Below, piece by piece: positions 45,267-57,227 of a stretch of DNA of 64,000 nt; within the stretch, counting starts at the first letter, position 1; each line of letters begins with the position of its first letter. A program made the translations under genes and the position numbers. A model generated the notes under the pieces. It was given only the letters and a program-made list of their open reading frames with translations, ran no database searches and was not told the DNA's origin. The stretch is from positions 697,682-761,681 of the forward strand of contig VZSE01014389.1 in NCBI GenBank assembly GCA_013398275.1, given 5' to 3'. The DNA comes from Promerops cafer (taxonomy: Eukaryota > Chordata > Aves > Passeriformes > Nectariniidae).

Positions 45267-47894
45267 AAAGATGTTAAAAAATAGTTTTTTTAGGCAATTA
45301 AACCTTGCCATAATTTTTTTCCTTTTCTTGTCTCCTATCCGCTTTGACCAACTTTACAGTAAATAGATAATAATTTTATTTTTTAACAAATGTATATTTT
45401 CATTATTTTAACAAATTTATAATGCATTTAAGATGCACACATCACCACATATTTAGTTTAGCTCTCTGGTTGGGATGGTTTGTGGTAGGCTGAATAAAAA
45501 TGTAATTCCTCATTAAAAAGTGGAAACTTTTGTGCAATCGAAGTTCATATTTCTGTAGGTATACCTATGTTTGAATCTCCAATAAACTCAACAGGCTAAG
45601 ATGGTTCAGGCCCTACTCTAAGGGCTGATTTCTTGATTATAACAAAGAAACAAAAGTCTTTGGAGAAATTCAGGTTGACAGCAGACGCTGGAGGTGTGGC
45701 GTGGCGGGGCAGCACTCCCTTTGTTGCTTTTCCCAGCTCTCATTGCAGCTGTGCTCCCCTTGCATTGCCTGCCCCTCTCCAGACCCATGGTGGACAAGGT
45801 GACAGTCGAGTTTTTCTTGTAAATCTTCACGTGCAAGGACTTAGGGAGGAACTTGCAGTCATTATCATAGTGATATAACCTTAGGATTTCAGTGAAATGT
45901 TTATGTTGTTGTCATAGAGGTGCATAGCGAAAGCAGCGAGGAACTGTGGAATTCCTTTAATGAAGAACTTTGAAGTGAGGATTTGTTTGGAATATGCAAA
46001 TTTGTTCACTTGACTAGTTGTGCACTTAATCATGCACTCTGTCTTCACCCAACCAGCGACCCATGCTCTGAATGACAACAAGGCAGTAGATGGACTGCTA
46101 TAAAAAAATTTATTCATAATGCGAGTCATAGGCAAACAAAGTTATAAGTCCACTGAATCTGTTGTTTCACTGTAATTTAAAGTAAAGTTAGGTTTAAAAT
46201 GTACAATTAATGTGGGAAGGAAACTATTTTAATTCCAAAATGTCCAAAAGCTTCATAACAAAATATTTTCAGTCTTCTGTACATACAACACCTCCTTGCC
46301 TGGTCTATTTTTCTAGATACATTTTTCTGAATGACTGCTCTCATATTTGTGCTTTTCATATTGCCTCTCATGATTTTATAGCACTGTCTTGAAATATCCC
46401 CTCAAATCATGCTCTTTTTTATCATTATTTTGAACATTGGGGTGAGTGATTGAAAATTAAATACTGCAGCATTAAAGTCAGAAATACTTCAGGGTGCATG
46501 AAGTTACCTAAATGTGTAAAGATGCAAATGTAAAACACAGTACGTGTATATAGATGCTAGCCATTTTGTTTTCTTATTTATCCTATGAGTTTTGTGGGGA
46601 ATGCATTGTGTGTGATGTGTTATTGGCTGCTAACAAAATATAAATATTAGCAGATATCACATTGGAGGTGTCAGTCCAGCTGCAGTCAGTAATCAATGTT
46701 GCTTTGAAGCACAGAATGCAGGAAGAAAGGAGACAGTCCAGACAAAGAAGCTGCATTTGTACTGTTTCTCTGGGATTTTTTAAGCTTTCTTCCAATGTAG
46801 ACACCATTATAAAACTGAGATTTATTCTCCATTCTTGGGCACAGTACATCACTTGTGCATGAAAGCTAACGAGGTTCAGAGTTGGCTCTAGCAAGATGGT
46901 CATTGCTGATGTGCCTGATGCTGGGGCAGTTACAAAGCTTCTGCTTTCATGCCAGTGCATATCTTCTGAAAAAATGCATGGGTTTGATCGGGACCTTCTT
47001 GCAGAAATGATCATACCCTAAGGTATAGTGACTCTCAATTTCAGTCCCTGTACTGATTTAAATCTAACTTAATACAATTGTTTGCATAGAAGAAAACCCC
47101 AAACAAACCAAAAAAGATTCCTACATGTTCAAAATGTTTTAAAATATCTTTTTAGTGAGGATTTTGAATAGGTGGTTATGACTGAAGCTCATTGTTTGAG
47201 AGCAACTTAAGCAGGTACACTGACTTAGACATGCACTGGTACACTGCACATGAGAAAAGATTTAGACTCACATTCACTGTAACTACTTTGTTGGAGAGCT
47301 TTGCAAGACTCACCCTAGTGATTGATAGAAACGAAGAAATTAATAGCATGCCTCTACATTTTTTTTTAGTTGTGGATATTCCATGCCTTGTATTAATTTA
47401 TATTAACAGATTGACTGTGTTGACAGACTCACACTAAGGAGCAGAACTTAGGAATGGTTGTGATCTAGGTCTAAAATAGTTGATGCATGATGATTCTTGA
47501 ATTTGAAACCTTTCTCAAAATTAAACAGTCAAATGATTAATTTAATTAATTAAAAGAATTGTTGTAGTTGCTTTGATGCTTATCTTATTTGATTCATCTA
47601 AGGTGAAGTGAAAAGTATTTTCAAGACCAGCACAACAAATTTGGATTGTCACACAGTGGCCCAGAATATGCCCAAGACAAGGTTTTGCAGCACTTGGGGA
47701 AGATTGATAGAGAACTTGTTCAATGGAGAGCAGGGCGTTCTGCAGCAAGGTCACAAGAGCTCAGACTTGGTAATACAAATGCCCTCTGCTTCTGTTTGTA
47801 AATGGCAATCTGCCAAAGCATTTTCAAGATCTGTTTCAGTTTTTCTCTGTGCTCACTTTTTAGCATTTGTCTCATAGTTCGAGCTTCTTTGCAC
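45267..47894. other. Unique non-coding DNA between two CR1 copies
   Basis: No gene was recognised. Opposed frames of 81 and 72 codons overlap at 45618-45878. A 143-codon minus-strand frame at 46583-47014, faced by a plus frame at 46662-46862, has no recognisable domain. A repeated TTAAT word lies at 47538-47551. Confidence 0.5.
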
Positions 47895-48079
47895 TGAGGG
47901 TGGCTGAGCATTGAACCTCCCAGGGAAGTTGTGGAGTTTCCCTGTCTGGAGACATTCAAAACCAGCCTGGATGTATTCCTGTGTAACCTCCTCTGGATGA
48001 CCCCGCCATGGCAGTGGCATGGGACTAGATAATCTCCAGAGGTCCTTTCCAGCCCTAACACTTCTGTGGTTCTGTGATT
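47895..48079 (+). mobile_element. CR1 LINE 3'-end fragment, plus strand
   Basis: Reads GAGGGTGGCTGAGCATTGAA, CAGGGAAGTTGTGGAGTTTC, CTGGAGACATTCAAAACCAG, CATGGGACTAGATAATCTCC and AGAGGTCCTTTCCAGCCCTA. It ends TTCTGTGGTTCTGTGATTTT. This is the last 180 or so bases of a CR1 copy with the 'GGACTAGATGATCTCCAGAGG' type of tail, different from the tail type at 17721-18164 ('GGACTCAATGATCTTAGAGG'). No coding part remains. Confidence 0.9.
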
Positions 48080-51000
48080 TTTCCACTGCTCTGTGACTTC
48101 TACATCATTCTTCTGATGTCCAGGGTCTCAAAGTCTTGTGTGTAATTATGGACAGTTCCTTTTGCAATCTCTGGGTGACAGAGATGCAGGCAGCACAGCT
48201 TGCAAGAGAACTTCTCAGGCTGCTGTCTGCTTTTGAGGTGCACTTTAGGCACCACTCCTGTACCACTTAATCTAAGATTCTTGCAGCCCTGGTGGGATTG
48301 TACAAAGGATTGAACAGTTGGAGGCCTGAGAGGGCTGACAAACATGTACTGAGCTGCTCATTGGCTGGCATTTACCAGCTTGAACAACTTGTAAAACAAA
48401 GCTTGAGAAGCAAATTTTGAACACAAAATTTGTCAGCAACACTTCTAATAATGTGCATCTTCAAACACATCGAGCCAGATCTTCAGGCTGTGTTGCTCTG
48501 AATAATTTAAAAAGTGTGTCTTCTTCCCTCCTGAAATATTAGCAGCATAGTTAATAAGAGCTAGGTGTACTGAAAGGACCCTGAGGAAAGAAACAACAGG
48601 TGTTTCATGTGGGAACACCAAGATTGGCTGTGATATACTATATTGTTTTATTTCTCTCTCAACAGGAAATGTGTTGCATTGTATACCAAAGTATTCCCTA
48701 TGGCTTCTTGGGGAGAGGATATAGACTCTCAGGTTTCTGGTTTTATTTGTGTAAGCCAGTGCCTCTTTGAACTGCCGTTTTATTTTCCTCCCATGCTTCC
48801 ACTCCTAGGATTCTTTTTTTTCCAAAGAGTGGCCAAGGTCATCCAATCATTATTATCCATTTTCTTCAGGCATCTTTCTTTTGGGCACTATTTGGATTAT
48901 ATGCCTAAACACCAGTCAGGATTAAGAAAGATTTAAAGTACTGAAAATTTAACTTTCTTATTACTCTTTCTATTTAATTGGGAAAAAAATCAAAAACCTA
49001 GGGACTAGGAATCCACAAATTCCACTTTCTCTCTTGCCAAGATATTTTGCATTATCACAGGTTCTATTAGCAATTTTTTGGTTCTTTGTAATTGCTGAAG
49101 AAGCCTTTGGGACAAACTGTACCAAGTATCTACCAAAATATGTAAGGTTGTGTAATGCACTAGTTGTCATTAAATGCTTAAATTAGGTCCCTAGTGCACA
49201 TATGTACAATCACTGATGCTTGTAATATGTATCAACAGTTTTAGCTCTAAAAATTTCAGCTCAAGCTGTAGTAGCCACTGTCATCAATTTCCTCAGACCA
49301 TTTCTCAGTACACATAGGGATTTGTAGGAGACGGTCAATAGTTATTTTGATATTTGCTGAGGTTTCTTCCTCTTTATAAAGATAGTTTTAGATTTTGTTT
49401 CAATGTTTTCAGTCTGTCTGATGAGCTTTTTGCAATTTAAAGAAATTAAAAGAGCACATCTTAAACTGGGAAGAAATGCTTGTATTCCTTTGGACCCTGA
49501 TTCCACTAGTGCTGCCCATGGAATAGAACAATTCTATAGAAGAGGGTCTGTTAAACTAAAATAAAGGATTAAAGAAATACAGCTGCAGACCTTCAAGATA
49601 AGAAGGTAGGGAGCCATCTGTAAAAGAGAAATGTATTAAGAAAAATGATTTCAAGTTGCTAGGATTCATTTCTAATGGGGGAAAAAAAATGAGAAAAGAT
49701 GTTATATTTAACAACACTTAGAGGAGATAGGAATTCATCTTCTTAAAGTCCTGTGGAGGACCCCTATATGCTAAGCTACACGGAATTTAATCTACCTTTG
49801 AAAGATGAAAGGTTGAGATGAGCCAGCCAGAATCTGAACCTCAGCTTCCAGGGAGTCCAGGTTTTGCTGCCTTAGTGATTAGATCTCAAAGCTACTTTCT
49901 CTGGCTAAAAATCCCTCTAAATCATTGCTTTAAAGACTTGTATACAAACTGAATGTATCTCCATGAGGCAGTGAGGAGCTTTCATTATTTCAGTGTAGGG
50001 AACTAGAGGATCAAGAATCAAGTGTTGAGAAAAACACAAACTACACTTGTTTGGTTTCTTCTTTCTCAGTCCTTTTTCATTTAGGACAATTTTCACATAA
50101 GTAAATAATACATTTATTTCGATTTATTTTCTAGATCAGTTTGTGGTATAAAGATCCCAAAATGTAAGTACATATATTTCTTTTATATCAGATGTACAAA
50201 GTTCCCTGAAAATTAATCAAAAGGAATTCCTTTCTTTACCTATTTATGTATACATGCACTTGCTTTTTGGTTGTTTTTCTTGTTTGTTTGGTTGGGTTTT
50301 TTTGCATTTGCTCTCATAACTAAAAGTTTAAAAACTGTGGAATTCTGTTTTTCCCATTTTTTTATGAGGCTTGAATAAGCATATGATAATGGAAATACAG
50401 AAGAGCAGCTGCTTGTTCTTGATCTGTTATTAACTTAATGGTTTAAGAAGGCTGAACTTTGTATTCAAATTTTTAGTAACAGTAATGGGACCTAACATGA
50501 ATGAAAACATCCGTTTTCTTGAAATGTATGGTTCAATGTTATAGCACATATTTTAATTTTTCATTTTCATGGTCATAAATTGACTTTTAAAATTGAAGAT
50601 AATCAGAGATAGCAAATGTTTTTGCATCAATTTTTTTTTGTTTTAAAATTCTATTTATTTTTGCATTCTGAAAGTGTCTAAGGAAAGTTAAATTTTCAAC
50701 AAGAATTTAAGGTTTTTTTTGGAGGGAACCTACATGTTTTTGACAGTTTCCTGACCCAGAATATCAAAGTCAGTTGTGAGTGTGGATTAGGTCAGTGAGG
50801 AGAAGCACGTGATTCCTGAGCTTTGTGCCAGTGGGAGGGACATGAACCCAGGATTTTTCTGCCCCATTTACAGGGAGCTGAGAAGCAGCAGCAACAGTAT
50901 TGCACTGGGAAAAGCTGTGCATTATTTCATTTCCCACCTCTGTGCAGACATATGAAAAGTGGGGCGGTCGGGATAGTCCACTGTATCTATTTTTCATCAG

Positions 51001-52100
51001 AAAAAACCCCAAGCCCAGTCAATCTTTGTGTACATACAAACACATCTCTCGGAAAAGCACGTGCATCTTGGCCGGCAGTGGCTGAATGGGCTTATATGTG
51101 TATCTCACAAATGTACTAGATCAAGGAAGCAGAACATTTCTATGATACTGCTAATCTCAAAGCAGCACAGGAGACTTAAATCTGCAACTTCTGATAGTGG
51201 CTAGATAGGAAGCATGGATAGACTGTAGGAGGCTGCCAGCTCAGATGGGATCTTGGTAGCAAGGACTTGAGAACATCATTGTCTGATGGCAAGCACAGCA
51301 CTCTCTTATTTATTCACAGGTGCAGGTGTCTGTATCTGTTCTATGCTTAGCCCTCCACAGAGGGCTGAAGTGGGTATGGTCTAAGCTTCAGTATGACTTT
51401 AGAGGAGGTTAAAGAATTAACACAGATCAGCATTGCAACGAAAAAAATATCTACAAAACCAAGATGCTCTATGTGTATTCTGTTCAAAACATGACACAGA
51501 GCAAGCTGACATGTAATACAAGGGATAAGGTTGCTGTAGCACAAAAATTGCACAACAAAAGTACAGCTGTTTAATTGCACTGTGATTTCATGATTCCATT
51601 TTAATAGTTGAAAAGTGAATTCCAGTGGAATGGTCTTCAAAGGCCTTTAGGAAAATATATTTGCAGTAACAGTACTGTACTCAGGGTCCTTCCCAATGTC
51701 TACAGTCAAAATTGGTCATTGTAAATGTATGATTTTTTTTGAATAAGCTATTTTTTGTTATAAAGACTGGAACTGTAAAACAGTAGAACATAACTCAAAC
51801 CTCTTAATCACAGGATTTTTAGAAACTTTTTAAAATTTGGACCAAAATACACACTCTTATCTAATAAGCAAGAGGGTTTGGAAACACAAACCACTTCTTG
51901 TTTTATACCAGACATAGTGATTGCTAGATTCTGTTCCCCATCTTATTTAATTCTGTCCTTCCCAGAGCAATATTGTAATATCTTTTGGATGCAGATTGTT
52001 TACTTATCACCTATGCAAAGCAACACACATAGTATCTTGCTCCATTGTGGAAGGTGTTACCTGAAGCATTCACACTGACAAGGTACAATAAAAAGTGTTG
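48080..52100. other. Unique non-coding DNA
   Basis: No gene or named repeat was recognised over about 4 kb. Frames of 60-98 codons (for example 48643-48936 plus, 50823-51119 plus and 51347-51640 minus) have no family features. A T/G-rich patch lies near 50262-50300. Confidence 0.55.
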
Positions 52101-55100
52101 AGGCAAGACTGTGCTTGTCCTTTGTTTCTGTGGGAATTAATTCCTCATGTTCTGGCTAATTTTTTTGGAAATTTTACTCTACTTTCCATGTAATCAGTAT
52201 CTCCACAGAATTTTTTATTTTGCCAACAAAGTCACATGTTTGTAAAAAGCCCAATTCCCTACAGGACAACTTGAAATATTACTCCCAGATGGATCAGCCT
52301 GAACAATGCATTGCCAACATGTAATCACATTTAGGGACCTGCCCATTAAGTGATACTACCATTAGTGTTTGTGGCATTTTTGTTGTACAGATGAAAATAT
52401 AAATCAGTATTCTTGTCACAATTGCATGCCGTGTAACAGTGAAGTCCTAGTTTTATTTTACGTGATGTTTCCCCAGTAAATTGCTTTCCTTCAAAAACAA
52501 AGCTTCTGCCATGCTCTTTGTCACCTCCTAGTCAGTCTGAACAGTGACAAGTAAATTTGTCACAGTGGAAGCTTTGGAAGAGCTTCAGGAAGATAGTGAG
52601 CAAATAGATATCTCTCACTGAGGTCATTTCCTGCTCATAAGCATTCAGGAGGGACAAACTTTGAATGAAGGAGTAAATTGCTTGATTTTCACACATGGAG
52701 AGAGATCAGAAACCTCCACCCTACTCCAGATTTCTTATATGTCTTATGGAAAAATCTCTGATATACTATAAATGATGTTGCCACTCACTCAGCCATTAGG
52801 AGCCCATCTTCCACTAGATTTTAACTTTTGATGAGATGAAGATACATAATATTTATAAAAAACAGAGACTAAAAAAGGGATATTTGACAGGTATATCAGT
52901 TCTATTCTTGCTGTTTCTGTTGGAGCAAGGTCACCTTTTAAATAAGAAAAATGCTAATTCTGGCTTCACATCCTTTGAGAATGAAACAGTATCTAAAAAG
53001 TGCCTCTGTCAGCCATTTCCAGATTTTCCTCATAGACCAAAGTTATTGCATGTATGTAATGTGGCAAATCCTCCTAACTGGCAAGGTTTTGAGACCATGC
53101 CTTTCATTTTTCTCAAAAACATTTTGGATAAGGATAGAAGATAAAGCTTTAAAACTGTATTGTTATGCCCATGTAAAGCACAGCTCCTCCTGTTACTCTA
53201 GAGAAAAACACTGTCTGCATTTCAAAGTTGTAGCATTTTAGCATTTCTTAACTTGTCTATTCCTGTTCCTACTTTTTTTCTTTTATCACATTAATGCAGA
53301 CATGCTAAATGAATTATCATGTACTCACTACAAATCAAAACCCTCTCAGATGAGACACTGTATCTGTGTACTGCTGTAAGGAATCTTGATATCCTGACAT
53401 GACCCATGTTTTCAGCCTTTTTTTCCATCTTTTCCGTTTTGTCAGCCACAGAGAAATATAGTTGATTAAATCATTGTTCTCTTATTCCCAAGCAAGGACC
53501 CAGTTTTATTTTTTTAAATCTTATATACAGTAACCTGTCCCAACTTGCATTGTCTGTGTGAGATGGAGTAAAAAAAAAAGTAAAAATAGCAGATGGGTTT
53601 TAGAAAAATCTGAAAGACATTTTGCTTTTTTTTTGTCATTAAGTTGAGATGCCTGTAATATTCTAAAAATTGTTTTTCTAATGTTCTAATCCACGTGACT
53701 GTGGAGACATGTGCTTCTGACTCTTTTTCTTGCAGACTTTTTTTTCTTTTTATTATGTATAAAGCTATTTGAAAAGTCAGATTCTGTATCTTTCTATGCA
53801 TGCAGAACCATTCCAGGAACAAGAAGACCATTTCCAAAAGAGCATATCTCTATTTAACCACAGTTTAAAAGAGCTACACCAGTGTTTAGATTAGCCTATC
53901 ACACATACTTTTCTTTCTAGATTAATTTCCTGTGTGATTTAAATCTGGTTTAGATAACAGTTAAAAGATGTTTGTGGACCTTCTGTTTCATGACTAGGAC
54001 ATTTTTTTTCCCCTAAATATTTCATTATGTCAGCATGAAATCAAGGTAGCTAAGCCAAGGACAGATCTAAATGTGGACTGACTTCAGAGGTGTATGGAAG
54101 AGGGTGGGGAACTGTCTTGATTTCTCCTTATGCAGCATAAGCAGGTGCTGAAAGCATCCATGATCTCATACTATGGACAATGTAATCTCTTCCTGGTAAT
54201 GCAGAAATTAAGAAAACTGGATCATAAATTTTAGGTTGGATACATATTTTACTCCAGAATAAAAAAAATAACCTCACAGAGAGTTGGTTTCCTCCTCAAA
54301 CCTGGTACCTGCTGTCCCATCCACTTTTTGTCTCTTAGCAATGAGCATTTGCTTTCTTCTTGGCCGACATGAACATGACTGCCTTGGGTTCTCCTTTCTG
54401 TCACCAACATCTTCAGGAATTTGCTGCTTTAATACCTTTGAGAGTCTATACTGAAATATATGCAGTGAGGAAAACTTTAGTGGAAACTAGGTCTGCATGT
54501 GGTGGGCAGCTGGAACAGTTAGTATAAACAGTTAATATAAATAAGTCCTTGATTTATCATGGCAGTGATGTATGCTATCAGGGAAAAAATTAAGGTTCAC
54601 TTCTCTTCCATATCCTTTTGATTTCTTGGACTATCTCTTTGGTTTGCTGCCAGTCACTATTTAATTTTTCCTTATGCCTGTGTTCCACTGCTTTTATTGT
54701 AATTTGTTAGTGAATGGCATTTTCAAATTTGAATGGCAATAGCCATCAGTGGGAAAGAATGGGAAGAAATAATATGGGACAGCATAGATATCTGTTGGTA
54801 GCAGGAGCAGATTTATTTTATATGCCAAATTCCAAGACAAAGCTTCATTTCTGAGGCTTCTGTTTGGGATTTCACATGAAAGCGTAATTACTTTGGTTAG
54901 ATCTATTGTGAGATTTTTGGAGTAATTGTATCTTGTATGTGAAACTCAAAAGATGTCTTAAGATCTAGACTCTACAAAGCCGTTGAGGAAACTAAATGAC
55001 ACCTTGCTGCAAACTGGAGTAGCATAGTTTGCAGATATCTGGGAGGTTTTTGCCTGAGTAAAAAGGGCCCGATTTGCTGCCTACTAGTCTGAACCAGCTC

Positions 55101-55508
55101 AGCATATTTTGTGTTCCTTATTAATAGTTCTTTTGTGCAGGTGACTGTTCAGTTCTCTGTAGTAAAGTTATATTTCCTGTTGAATTATTATTAATTGTTT
55201 AGAGAAATAAACTGTTATAAATTCTGTGGTGTTTATTTTTTTTTTCTTAAAATCTATAAAATAGGTAAAAGTTACACTAATCTGTAACATTTCATAGGAG
55301 TAAACTGTGAATTTTTATCTGTAAAGAAATTGGCAAAACTGGCTGCTGTTATCATTTTACTGCAGTTCTGTCTCTGAACACTGTTTTTGGCATGTCTTTC
55401 ATTGAGGGAAAAGTAATTCTCCCCTTTTGCCACATGCAAACATATCTCAAGAAGGACATAAAATCCTGCAGCATTGTAAAGTCTGGAAGGAGAAGATGAG
55501 TAAGGGGC
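52101..55508. other. Unique A+T-rich non-coding DNA
   Basis: No gene or named repeat was recognised. Two overlapping plus-strand frames at 52836-53144 and 52951-53241 and a minus frame at 53514-53837 are about 96-107 codons long without family features. Confidence 0.55.
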
Positions 55509-55544
55509 ACTAGTACTACTACTACTAGGAGTACTACTGGTACT
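55509..55544. repeat. Imperfect (ACT)n run
   Basis: ACTAGTACTACTACTACTAG followed by GAGTACTACTGGTACT; about ten ACT-type units with interruptions. Confidence 0.85.
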
Positions 55545-56473
55545 GCAGAGCTACAAAGTGCCTAAAGCCAGCTTTCATTTTCAAGAGCTTCTTTGAATCT
55601 CTGGTACTTAGTATTGGTTTTAGCCTTGTTTCCTAGCAGAGTTCATGTAATCAGTAATTCCCTGTGGTGCTCTTTATATGAAGCTTCTTGGAGGAATTAC
55701 AGCAATTGTGAGATCCTTGGTGGCAGCACTGGAATCAAGTGGCTGCCCCTCTCAGTACATGGTAGCTTTTATTTTTTGATGATTACAGTCAACATTGTTC
55801 TATATAATAAACTGAAGGACTTGTAGGAATGAGTGCAACTTGCTTATTGACATGACCGTACACTTAAAAAATATCACCTATAGGTGTTCCTGACTTTTAG
55901 AGACATCATAATAAGGACTGTGAAGTAACTGAAGCTGGTAAGATTTTTCTTTTGAAACTATGTAAGACTCTATACTTGTAATATTGGACTGCAGTGCTTT
56001 CTCAGAGAGAAATATTTTCAAAGGGATCATAACAAGGCTGGGCTGTCAGCCTAGCAAAGAGCAAAAAAAGAAAAATTTTGGTCAGATAAAAATTCCTGTC
56101 TCTTATATAGGCCAAAAAATCACAATCAATCAAATTTTGCCCATATCATAAACATTTCTCAGTTTTCCAGCTCACAAATACCTTTATTGCTTTCTGCACT
56201 GTATATTGCAGAAAAATCTTCAGCATGCATCTGTGTCTACAGTGATAGTATGAAAGTACCACATACAAAAGGTGTGAGTAGAAGACAGTTTGCTAAAACC
56301 AAACAGCAGTCTTGCAGGAAATCCTTGTGTGAATCCTTATCCAGCCTTGAAGGATTTCCTTACAGAAATCATCATCATTGTTTAGAGATTAGGTGGTTTC
56401 ATTTTGCTTAACTTCTTGGTCTACATGATTGGTAGTTAAGGTAAGGAGAACCAGAAAATTGATAATTATATAG
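55545..56473. other. Unique non-coding DNA
   Basis: Nothing recognisable was seen. Frames at 55593-55826 and 56187-56411 (plus, 74-77 codons) have no family features. Confidence 0.55.
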
Positions 56474-56560
56474 GATCATAGTATTGTTTAGGTTGGAAAA
56501 GGCTTTTAAGATCATCAAGTCCAACTGTTAACCTTGTTTTTCCAAGTCCACGACATTGTA
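56474..56560 (-). mobile_element. CR1 LINE 3'-end fragment, minus strand
   Basis: The plus strand reads GATCATAGTATTGTTTAGGT, TGGAAAAGGCTTTTAAGATC and ATCAAGTCCAACTGTTAACC, then CCAAGTCCACGACATTGTAA. This is the reverse complement of the last 85 or so bases of a CR1 copy. Nothing of the body is recognisable beyond about 56560, so it is a very short insertion or a decayed one. Confidence 0.88.
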
Positions 56561-57038
56561 AGTCAACATATTAAATGCAAAAGATATTTTAAAAAAAATC
56601 TGCAAATTAAGTTCTGATAAAATGAAACTGCTATGCAACACTAGCAGTTTAGTGATATTTTGTCTTATGTGCATTTCATCTCAAAGGTAAATTTAAAATT
56701 TTAATTACCAGTTTTTCTTTCTTAGCTTTCAGTTAACAAGGTGAAAAGAACACAGTGGCATTGTGAAAGGACCTGCAAAATGTATATTGGTCTGTTTTCA
56801 AAATAGGCCATGGAGTATTTTCCCACCAGACTGTGATAAAATGATGGCTATAGCTACAGTGTAATCACTCGAGGTAATGTCCCCCATATAAACACCTCAC
56901 GGCTCGCTTGGAATTGCTGGATCTGGGATAATTGGAGAGTTCAGTTCAAGTTAGCAGCCTACGTCCATATGTACCAAACTTCTCAGACAGGCTGTGCAGT
57001 CAGTGTGTTAACTGACCTTGGGCTTCATGTCACTGCAG
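56561..57038. other. Unique non-coding DNA
   Basis: No gene was recognised. From about 56860 the sequence becomes less A+T-rich and free of simple repeats, leading into the candidate exon that follows. Confidence 0.5.
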
Positions 57039-57227
57039 GCGTCATTAGCCTTCAGATCATCATACTACAGCCTCTATGCCTATGGAACTATTAAAGCTTC
57101 CAGAGTTTTAGTTGAACAGGGAATGTCAAATGGACCATCAGCAATGGTCTTTGCATTGATTTTAGGTGGCTTGTGCACTCACCATCTTGCTAATGGATTT
57201 TTAAGCAAATGGAATCAGACAGCTTAG
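57039..57227 (+). other. Candidate terminal coding exon (weak)
   Basis: GGGCTTCATGTCACTGCAG ends at 57038 as an acceptor-like site of modest pyrimidine content. The next 62 codons stay open in phase 0 to a TAG at 57225-57227. The translation starts ASLAFRSSYYSLYAYGTIKA and later has a hydrophobic stretch MVFALILGGLC, suggesting a membrane segment. AATAAA strings lie downstream at 57248-57253 and 57318-57323, as expected for a last exon. The codon choice looks less A+T-biased than the flanks. I do not recognise the family, and no matching upstream exon was identified. Confidence 0.22.

Noticed and set aside
46583..47014. 143-codon minus-strand frame
   Set aside because: A plus-strand frame covers the same bases, and the translation has no domain or splice context.
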